This document shows, in pieces, positions 1 through 5,821 of a stretch of 5,821 bases of DNA; position 1 is the first letter of the stretch, and each line of letters starts with the position of its first letter. The stretch is from positions 1 through 5,821 of the forward strand of contig JAISWY010000224.1 of NCBI GenBank assembly GCA_031270925.1. The letters run 5' to 3'. The translations under genes were made by a program, and so were the position numbers. Source of the stretch: Candidatus Symbiothrix sp. (GTDB lineage Bacteria; Bacteroidota; Bacteroidia; Bacteroidales; Azobacteroidaceae). The notes beneath the pieces are model-generated. The model was not told where the DNA came from. It made no database searches and saw only the letters and a program-made list of their open reading frames with translations.

Positions 1-798
1 CATTATTGGGATAATTACGGGCAGCCGGCCGGCGATTGGAAAACCCTTGACTACGACGATAGCGCTTGGAAAATCGGAAATGCGCCTTTGGGATACGGAA
101 ATTTCACGAAAAATACAACCATCGGTTACGGAAACAATTCCGATAACAAATATTCGACGGCTTATTTCCGCAAAACCATTACGTTGAATAATTGGGACGA
201 TATGTCCGATTTTCGATTGACATGCAATGTCGATGACGGTGTGGCCATTTACGTGAACGGTCGGGAACTCGGCCGGTTGAATCTTCCTGCGGGAAATCTT
301 GCTTTCGGCACTTATGCAACGAATGCCAACAACGGCATCGGCGGCGAATGGCCGGTACCGGCAAACTATTTGCAGGAAGGCGAAAACGTTATAACTGCGG
401 AAGTGCATCAATGCAACGCTTCGAGTTCGGATTTGATTTTTGAACTCCAATTATACTGTAAAAAGGCGATTGTGAGCGACATAACCACCGCTACATCCAA
501 GGTTTATTCTGTCAATTTGACCAATAATTTCTCTTTGAAAGCGATTTATGAAGAAGGCATTTCAACGATCAATTCGATGGATGATTCGTCTGTTCGCGTT
601 TTTCCCACGGTTTTCGATCATTCCATCCGGATTGAAAATGCGGCGAATCAAAGCTTGCGTCTTTACGATTTAACCGGGAAATTGTATTTGGAAACGGTGG
701 CTGCAAGCGATGATTTTCAACTTCAACCGTCGAATTTACCGTCCGGAATGTATTTGTTGAAAGTGGGTAATGCGGTTTTTAAAATCGTGCGGAAATAA
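1..798 (+). CDS. 3' part of a T9SS-secreted protein with a galactose-binding-like module
   Basis: The frame is open from the first base, so the start lies upstream; 265 residues are visible, ending at TAA 796-798. A TTG at 88 could be taken as a start, but the reading before it (DWKTLDYDDSAWKIGNAPLGYG) is plainly part of the same domain. Visible residues 1-152 match the jelly-roll module common in Bacteroidetes secreted proteins: W..LDYDDSAWK.G.APLGYG, then YFRKTI, then VDDGVAIYVNGREL, and EGENVITAEVHQ.N..SSDL near its end. Residues 153-196 are a linker. Residues 197-265 form a type A T9SS sorting domain (VFPTVF, LYDLTGKLY, LPSGMYLLKV, basic end KIVRK), which predicts export across the outer membrane and anchoring or release at the surface. 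The module is usually appended to catalytic domains such as CotH-like, phosphoesterase or hydrolase types. The catalytic part here is outside the window, so its activity is unknown. It converges with the peptidase gene, 21 bases away. Confidence 0.9.
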   Translation, partial: HYWDNYGQPAGDWKTLDYDDSAWKIGNAPLGYGNFTKNTTIGYGNNSDNKYSTAYFRKTITLNNWDDMSDFRLTCNVDDGVAIYVNGRELGRLNLPAGNLAFGTYATNANNGIGGEWPVPANYLQEGENVITAEVHQCNASSSDLIFELQLYCKKAIVSDITTATSKVYSVNLTNNFSLKAIYEEGISTINSMDDSSVRVFPTVFDHSIRIENAANQSLRLYDLTGKLYLETVAASDDFQLQPSNLPSGMYLLKVGNAVFKIVRK

Positions 799-819
799 TA
801 GGCCTCAGAAGCATAAAAA

Positions 820-2391
820 TCATTCATAATTTCCTAAAATCCATTCCCAATATTTATCGTTTCCATTCAAAACATCGTTCCAAGACGATTCTATTTCAAC
901 AGCAGGAACAAGATAAGCGGCATTACACTTTTCTTGATCAGGCCGGTAAAAAATCTTGTGGCTCACAAAACCTTTGATATTTGTATTTGGCAGCGTAAAC
1001 AAAAGCAAATCGCCGTAATGGCAAGGACGATAACTGCTTTTCGTACCGATTACTGTGCCGATATTGTTGTCGGTAACACCGGTAATCAGCAAACCCGCAC
1101 TACTGTAAGTGTTTGCATTTTGAATAAATACGACCTTGCCCTTGAAAATTTTATTTTTATCTTCATTCTGTTGAAAATACTCATTCATTTTACTGTAAGA
1201 TGTTGTATCTGAATTTTCAAATTGCGAGAGATAGGAACTTTCATACAATTTTCCGTATTCAAAAGCAACGCCTTTTTGGGCGAATCCGGTTTTATATTCA
1301 TTGGCAAGCAGCGGATATTGCATTTCCCATAATTCTGAAAACCGGATAGAAGAGGTTTCCGATTTTAACGCTTCAACAGGTTTCAACCACGAGATTAACA
1401 ATTCGCAAAGTCGGCTGTTGCCACCGCTGTTGTTTCTCACATCTACCACCAATGTTTTGATGTTGTTTTTTGCAATGGCATCAAACATTTCATTCAAAAA
1501 TGTATCGAAACGCGGAATTTGCGACAGTATTTGTTCCTGTTGTTCGGTAATTGTTTGTCCGCTTGAAAGAAACTGTTGTCGCAAAGTGCTTTGGTCGGAA
1601 CAGGAATTAAACTGCAAATAACAAATATTTCTTTCAGGTAAAAGTTTGTATAAAAAAGGAGTTTTTGTGTTTTCGCGCGGCGAATTGGTTACGCCTTGAG
1701 CGTTGACGGAAACAATATTCAATTGTGTTCGATTGACAGGTTTAATCAGAGCCGTAGAATTGTCGGCGAAAGTTAAAGCAAGAGTTGAATCTGCTGCAAG
1801 GTATGGATTCCCTTCCCAAGTAGAAAAAATTTGCATCTGATTTTTGACTTTATCGCGAAAATAAACATCGTTATCGCTACTGATAACCGATTTAAAACTG
1901 TTAATAACAGTCAGTACGGGCGAATGGTTGATTTTTACAATTTTTTTACCAAGCGTCGATTCAAATTCTTTATTTACAGCCCGCAAATATACATCGTCTT
2001 TATCGAAAAAAATCTGAAACGGATAAATTGCATTCATATTGTAATTTGGAAAAATCGTAGTATGCCCATCGTTAAGCAAGGTGGCAATTTTTTGCAGATA
2101 AATTTGCAATTCGCTAATTGTTTGGCAATTAGCTGTCCATTGGTAACCTGCAGCAACAATGCTGTCAATGTTCAAAGGCAGTTTTTGCCCCGGCGAAAAA
2201 GCAGGGTGGCTTTGCTTTAAAATATCCATATACAAAAGAAAATCTTTTTGAAAAAGATTGCCGCTTTTGTAATTTTCCGAATTTACGACCGCAGGATTGG
2301 AATACTGAATGAAATCAAAATTTTGACTTTCAATCGATAAAGACAAAAGCAAAAGCATACTTATTACTGCGAGTTTTAATGTAATTTTCAT
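820..2391 (-). CDS. S41-family (C-terminal processing / tricorn-like) peptidase, exported
   Basis: The protein has 523 residues and starts at ATG 2391-2389. The start is supported by a signal peptide immediately after it (KITLK, a leucine-rich core, likely cleavage near residue 22 before QNF). There is no lipobox cysteine and no T9SS tail, so a periplasmic location is likely. Residues 45-113 look like the helical N-terminal part of Bacteroidetes S41 proteins (L.QSHPAF, ending in LNDGHTTI at 106-113). Residues 120-190 look like a degenerate PDZ-like region (KKIVKINHSPV). The peptidase core holds VVDVRNNSGGN (315-325) and NTYSSAG (427-433), where S430 or S431 is the expected nucleophile, then IGTKSSYRP..YGD and FTLPNT. 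That last stretch resembles S41 relatives that lack the classical Ser-Lys dyad: no lysine stands where CtpA-type enzymes have it. The family cleaves peptides, but the substrate here is unknown. The gene is more AT-rich than its neighbours and seems to be a separate transcription unit. Confidence 0.88.
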   Translation of the reverse strand: MKITLKLAVISMLLLLSLSIESQNFDFIQYSNPAVVNSENYKSGNLFQKDFLLYMDILKQSHPAFSPGQKLPLNIDSIVAAGYQWTANCQTISELQIYLQKIATLLNDGHTTIFPNYNMNAIYPFQIFFDKDDVYLRAVNKEFESTLGKKIVKINHSPVLTVINSFKSVISSDNDVYFRDKVKNQMQIFSTWEGNPYLAADSTLALTFADNSTALIKPVNRTQLNIVSVNAQGVTNSPRENTKTPFLYKLLPERNICYLQFNSCSDQSTLRQQFLSSGQTITEQQEQILSQIPRFDTFLNEMFDAIAKNNIKTLVVDVRNNSGGNSRLCELLISWLKPVEALKSETSSIRFSELWEMQYPLLANEYKTGFAQKGVAFEYGKLYESSYLSQFENSDTTSYSKMNEYFQQNEDKNKIFKGKVVFIQNANTYSSAGLLITGVTDNNIGTVIGTKSSYRPCHYGDLLLFTLPNTNIKGFVSHKIFYRPDQEKCNAAYLVPAVEIESSWNDVLNGNDKYWEWILGNYE

Positions 2392-2416
2392 TTTACAAGA
2401 ATTTTAAATTAATTTA

Positions 2417-2424
2417 CAAAAGTA
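2417..2424 (-). promoter_or_regulatory. Bacteroidetes-type -7 promoter element for the S41 peptidase gene
   Basis: Read on the minus strand this is TACTTTTG, an exact match to the phylum's -7 consensus TAnnTTTG, 25 bases before the peptidase ATG and inside very AT-rich DNA. A good -33 TTTG at the usual distance is missing; the nearest TTTG (2457-2460) is 32 bases upstream, which is too far. The leader has no clear Shine-Dalgarno sequence, as is usual in this phylum. The call rests on one half of the promoter plus position. Confidence 0.4.
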
Positions 2425-2472
2425 ATAAAAATATATAATATCCCACTGCTGACCGACAAAATTGTTAGTTTT

Positions 2473-2520
2473 AACACGAATAATTTTTATTTTATTCGTG
2501 TTGATTCGTGAAATTCGGGG
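2473..2520. repeat. Intergenic repeat phrase with hairpin (ATTCGTG units)
   Basis: An 11-base perfect inverted repeat, AACACGAATAA (2473-2483) and TTATTCGTGTT (2492-2502), encloses an 8-base AT loop. The right arm continues into further ATTCGTG-like units at 2504-2510 and 2513-2519, spaced about ten bases apart. No run of T follows the stem on either strand, so it is not a convincing intrinsic terminator, although it lies downstream of the broken esterase gene. The phrase resembles short repeats that recur between genes in Bacteroidetes and other bacteria; that part is from memory of such sequences, not from a search. Confidence 0.55.
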
Positions 2521-2541
2521 CTCATTAACGGTCCAATAAAA

Positions 2542-2559
2542 AATCTGTGTAATCTGTCT
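2542..2559. repeat. Two tandem 9-base units (AATCTGTGT / AATCTGTCT)
   Basis: AATCTGTGT (2542-2550) is followed directly by AATCTGTCT (2551-2559), differing at one position, just past the end of the broken esterase gene. With the ATTCGTG units to its left it makes up much of the 179-base spacer 2392-2570, which holds no gene. It looks like the remnant of an interspersed intergenic repeat. Confidence 0.5.
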
Positions 2560-2570
2560 GCTATTTGATT

Positions 2571-3349
2571 CTAATGAGAGCCGGAGAGAAGCACTTTCCG
2601 GGTTGCTTTGGATTTTCCTTCATCAATCGTTAACAGATAAAAACCTTGCAATGCGGGAATGGAAACCCGATTACCGGTGGCGACCGCAGAATATACAATT
2701 TGTCCGAAAACGTCGTGAAGCATAATCTTCGTCGGCGAAGCGATATTTTTTACGGTAATCGTATTACCATCTTCCTGCACAACATCATACTGCGTTGTTT
2801 TCGCCGTTTCTATTGCAGAACTCAGCATATCGGAGGCTTTCACAAAAGCCCATTCGTCGTAATCCGATAAAGAAGCCTTCTTTTTACCACCTTTCACCAC
2901 AACCGAAGATTTGGAAATGCCCATATAAGAATCGGCCTTCCACACTCCCATCGTGTAATATTCATTTTCCTTAGGCAATACTTGCACCGAGAGCAGTGTA
3001 TCTTCGGCACCCCAATTATAGCCTATTTCCAAAGGTGCAACATTACCCGATTTGATAGCCAGATAACAGGGATTATTGTTTGAGTTTTTGATATTTGTCT
3101 TGATTCGGAACACATTTCCCATGCAATGCGGTCTTCAATAAAAACTCCGCTTCCTCCTTTTCCAAAGCTTCTCACATCATAATCATCTCCCAACAATCCC
3201 CCCAGAGATGTCGGATAGTTATACTTACCTGCGGTAATACTGTTTCCCATACAAGCCACTCTAATTTTAGCGGCATTATCTGCTCCGTTCACTGTTGCTG
3301 AGAAAGCTATCAACAAACTTACACAGCTATAAATAATTGTTCTTTTCAT
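2571..3349 (-). pseudogene. Broken SGNH/GDSL hydrolase joined out of frame to a T9SS-tailed C-terminal segment
   Basis: The 5' part (3349 down to a TAG at 3023-3025) encodes a signal peptide (residues 1-22, ending VNGA) and then RVACMGNSITAG (30-41). This is SGNH block I with the nucleophile at S37. YDVRSFGKGG (57-66) fits block II, the oxyanion-hole glycine region. The remaining residues are not recognisable and end at residue 108. Another frame, open from 3134 to TAG 2571-2573 with an ATG at 3122, gives 183 residues of coherent beta-rich protein. It ends in a T9SS-like sorting domain (LHDVFGQIVYS, LQGFYLLTIDEG, TRKVLL). Intact relatives need block III (GxND type) and block V (DxxH) some 100-180 residues further on; neither is present in either piece. 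The simplest reading is an internal deletion plus frame change between about 3023 and 3137, leaving no working esterase. The 3' piece could still be translated alone but lacks a signal peptide. It follows the glutaminase-family gene by 61 bases, probably in the same transcript. Confidence 0.7.
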
Positions 3350-3360
3350 GATATTTTTTT

Positions 3361-3386
3361 AAATTATGAATTAAAATTATGAACCT
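3361..3386. repeat. 13-base tandem duplication in the intergenic spacer
   Basis: AAATTATGAATTA (3361-3373) is followed directly by AAATTATGAACCT (3374-3386); the first ten bases are identical. It lies in the 61-base AT-rich spacer between the glutaminase-family gene and the broken esterase. No TAnnTTTG promoter is visible in that spacer, which supports read-through from the upstream gene. Confidence 0.45.
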
Positions 3387-3389
3387 TTA

Positions 3390-3418
3390 TTTTTTTCATT
3401 TTTCATTTTTTCATTTTT
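3390..3418 (-). repeat. AAAAATGA-type short tandem repeat over the glutaminase-family stop codon
   Basis: On the minus strand three ATGA-containing units separated by runs of A occur 7 and 8 bases apart. The first supplies the TGA stop (3413-3411) of the glutaminase-family gene, and the third gives a second in-frame TGA a few codons later (3398-3396). This is low-complexity sequence, prone to slippage. Confidence 0.5.
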
Positions 3419-5818
3419 CTTCCAACATCTTGATGAAGTAACCCCCTACCACAGAACGCGCCTGAAATTCAACCTGTTCTGCCCGGTCCGTCCAATACCA
3501 GTCGGTCATCGGAACGCGCGAGGCAGTTTCGTTCACAAATTTGTGCAAAGGTAAAATAAATTGTTGGAATGTTGCCTTGTCGTCGCTCAATGTGGCTGTC
3601 CAGATAATCCAGTCGGCTTTGGAGTAGGCCTTGCGGTTATCCAAGGGCAGGCCGTATTCGTTTTGCTTGCTCAGGTAATAAGCGATTTCTTTTTGAGCCA
3701 CTTCTTCGGGAAATATGTTCAGTTTCAACAATTTATCCCATACGAGGTTATATTTCTGACTCCATGAATCGGGTTGATCGAAAGTGAGGCGGTAATGATC
3801 GCCGGCGTCGGCCATTTTGACCCATTCTTGCGCCATTTCCTTTGCTTTAGCAGTGTATTGCGCGGCAATATCCTGTTTTCCGAGTATGTTTGCCAAATAT
3901 CCGTAAGATGCGATTCCCATGATGGCTTTTATGGAGAGGTTGGCATTGTGGGCGAAATGCCCCGCGAAGTCGTCGGTACAAAGCTGGTTTTCGGGGTCTA
4001 ATCCTTTTTCCGCCAGGTAATCAGTCCAAACCGTAAGCACGTCCCAATGTTTCGCGGCATAATCGGCATTGCCTTCTATGATAGCAATGGCAGCCGTGAG
4101 TATCAGCATATTACCGGATTCTTCCACCGGCATGTCGTCGCCGTAATTAAGTCCGTTGGCCAAGGGATAAACGCCGACGTCGTGAGCGGCAAAAGGTTTC
4201 GTCCATTTTCCGCTTTCGCTGTAATAGAAGATGGGATTGAGCAGAGCCTTTGCCAGTTCCACGTTATAATAAAGGAAGAGGGGCGCGGAAGGGTAGGCAA
4301 CATCCACCGTACCGATAGAGCCGTTACTGAAATTTTCTTTCGAGAGCCAGAGCAAATCGCCGTTTGGGGCTTGCACGAGTTTGTGGGCGGCAATGGCTTG
4401 GCGGTAGGCTAGGGCGCAGAGTTCGGCGTATTCTTTCCCACCAGCTTTGCAGGCGTCTTGCATCAATTTCAGGTCAAAATCGGAACATGCCTGTTTTAAC
4501 TTTTTATAGTCTTTGTTTGCCGCCTGAAATTGCTTGATGATAGACGATTTTCCATCGACATTCCAATAGGGGCGCAGGTTTTCGCCGAAATATTGAATGG
4601 AATAAATATCATCGTAACCGAGCATAATTTTACCGGTAACATTCTTCGTATTTCCCAAGTTCCGGATAAGCGTAAGTTTTTTATTTTCGGCTGAGTATTC
4701 GGTGTTTTCCTTTTCGGCTACGAGATAAAAATATCCCCAGTCAATACGCACGTCGTCACCTTTTTTACCCAGAATATTTTGTTCTTCGCTGCCGGTTTTA
4801 AGATAAATCAGTCCGTCGTGTTCTTCGCTTGAGGAAACGGCTTTTTGATAAGACGTATTCAATGCCCAGTTGGCGGCCGCCTCGAAATAAATTTCCACAT
4901 CGTGCGTTTTGCTGTCGGTGGCGGCAATCCGGTAAGTAATGTAGTTCACGGGACGCGACACCAAATCCAGGTCGTCCATCAGCAAAGGGGCAGTGAAGGT
5001 GAGCTTCAATTCCACATTGCCGCAGGCAAAAATGTAATGTGTTTGCGTTGCTTGTACATCGACCGATATTTGTTCGGCTGTTTGCTCGAAAATTGGCTCC
5101 AGTTTTGGAGCGGCCAGGATGCCGAAATCAAGGAAGCCGTTGGTTATCGGATTGTGGCAATAAGCGGCAATTGTGTTTTCTCCTTCTTTCAATGCGGCGA
5201 CAACTTCGGGAGACAGTTTCAAAATGGCGTTTTTATTACAGCAAGGCACATCGGATATTTTTACTCCGTTGATGTAAAATTCGGCTTCGTCGTTGTTGCT
5301 GTATATAAAATAGAGTTCTTTGTCTTTGCTGCCGGCGGGCAGTTCAACCGTGCGGCGCACCCAGATATATTCTTCCATCCAGTCTGTTTTTGCCGTACTT
5401 TCGGTGTAGTTGGAGAGGGTGCCGAATGCACCTTGACCGGTTTTCCATGTAGTGTCGTTGAAATTCGCGGCTGTCCAGTTGCCGGCGGGTTTGACGGTGG
5501 TGTAACAGCCTTCCCAACCTTCCGTTTCGGAAGCGGGAACGAGGATTTCCATGTTCGTCACTTCTTGTCCCATAAAGCGATAGGCGACGCCATCGACCTT
5601 AATAACTCCCAGTAGTGGGAAATCTTTTCCCGTCCAGTGTTTCACGGGACTGTCGTAAAGATTGTCCGTCGTCGACCAGGCGCTGGTTAGGGGTCGATGG
5701 TTACAAGCGGAACGGCCGGAGCACGAAGTTCATTTTTAATTACTGTTTGTTTGTTCATCGGTACGCAGGACGATATTAACAATGCACCTGCGAAAAGAAT
5801 CAAAATTTTTTGTTTCAT
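3411..5818 (-). CDS. Glutaminase A-family (DUF4964/DUF5127/DUF4965/DUF1793) lipoprotein, split by a one-base frameshift
   Basis: The start is ATG 5818-5816. It opens a lipoprotein signal peptide (MKQKILILFAGALL, lipobox ISSC with C18), so the protein should be anchored in a membrane. The N-terminus continues as LRAPAVPLVTIDP and then meets TAA at 5687-5689. One base back in frame the family motif resumes (TSAWSTTDNLYDSPVKHWTG) and stays open to TGA 3411-3413. Restoring one base gives 802 residues, normal for the family. Domains in corrected numbering: DUF4964 about 30-85; an inserted galactose-binding-like module about 90-238 (NFNDTTWKTG, WVRRTVEL, INGVKI, KEGENTIAAYCHN); DUF5127 about 248-458; DUF4965 six-hairpin core about 463-638 (AHDVGVYPLANG, MPVEESGNM, TDDFAGHFAHN); DUF1793 about 643-798. 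The family is named after fungal glutaminase GtaA, which hydrolyses glutamine to glutamate. The fold resembles six-hairpin glycosidases and the bacterial substrate is unproven. If the gap is real, the body could start only at weak internal codons such as GTG 5645 and would lack export. Confidence 0.85.
5687..5690 (-). other. Frameshift site in the glutaminase-family gene
   Basis: The minus strand reads ATC GAC CCC TAA CC, where the family motif is I-D-P-Y followed by a Ser and WS. Adding one base after TA (TAC or TAT, then ACC AGC GCC TGG) restores DPYTSAWS and the long downstream frame. Both sides are strongly family-like, so the break is narrowed to a few bases. It could be a true mutation or an assembly error. 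Confidence 0.8.
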
Positions 5819-5821
5819 TTT

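Noticed and set aside
88..798. Plus-strand gene starting at TTG 88
   Set aside because: The frame is open to base 1 and the upstream residues complete the jelly-roll motif, so the gene is cut by the window edge.
799..819. Bidirectional terminator between the two convergent genes
   Set aside because: Only 21 bases separate the stops and I could find no stem with a T run there.
1831..2220. 129-residue and similar plus-strand open frames inside the S41 peptidase gene
   Set aside because: They are antisense shadows with no family motif, signal peptide or promoter; the minus-strand frame carries the S41 signatures.
2473..2502. Perfect 11-base hairpin as a Rho-independent terminator for the esterase transcript
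   Set aside because: The stem is AT-rich and no T run follows it on either strand, so it fits a repeat remnant better than an intrinsic terminator.
2571..3122. The 183-residue open frame as an independent intact gene
   Set aside because: It has no signal peptide although it ends in a T9SS sorting domain, which requires Sec export first. It also overlaps the SGNH head by about 100 bases, so it is better read as the tail of a broken gene.
4845..5615. 256-residue open frame on the plus strand
   Set aside because: It lies fully antisense to the glutaminase-family gene, whose protein has clear domains over the same bases. The plus-strand product has no recognisable motif, and the frame's openness follows from codon use on the other strand.

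Overview
The window looks like a piece of a Bacteroidetes (probably Bacteroidales-like) chromosome. Three things support this: type IX secretion (T9SS) C-terminal sorting domains at the ends of two proteins, a SusD-style lipoprotein signal on a Bacteroidetes-type glutaminase-family enzyme, and an AT-rich leader carrying the phylum's TAnnTTTG promoter element. All recognisable genes encode exported proteins. There is no tRNA, rRNA, CRISPR array, transposase or phage gene, and I see no sign of a defence or signalling system.

Layout. Positions 1-798 (+) hold the 3' end of a secreted T9SS cargo protein: a galactose-binding-like jelly-roll module followed by a sorting domain. It converges, across a 21-base gap (799-819) with no clear terminator, on a minus-strand series read from right to left. 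That series is a DUF4964/DUF5127/DUF4965/DUF1793 'glutaminase A family' lipoprotein (5818-3411), a broken SGNH/GDSL esterase with a T9SS tail (3349-2571), and an S41-family peptidase (2391-820). The first two are 61 bases apart and could be co-transcribed. The peptidase sits behind a 179-base repeat-bearing spacer, has its own promoter-like element, and is clearly more AT-rich than everything around it.

The main point of interest is gene damage. The glutaminase-family gene has its whole N-terminus in the window, but that part is separated from the 744-residue body by one missing base that makes a TAA stop in an otherwise diagnostic DPY-type motif. The next gene has an intact signal peptide and the catalytic-serine block of an SGNH hydrolase. 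It then changes frame into an unrelated-looking beta-rich segment with a sorting tail, and the blocks for the other catalytic residues are absent. Two adjacent damaged accessory genes suggest either a decaying extracellular glycan/protein-degradation locus or indel errors in the assembly. The genes probably acted together on extracellular or cell-surface glycans, proteins or glycoproteins, but no specific substrate can be read from the sequence. I found no convincing previously undescribed system.
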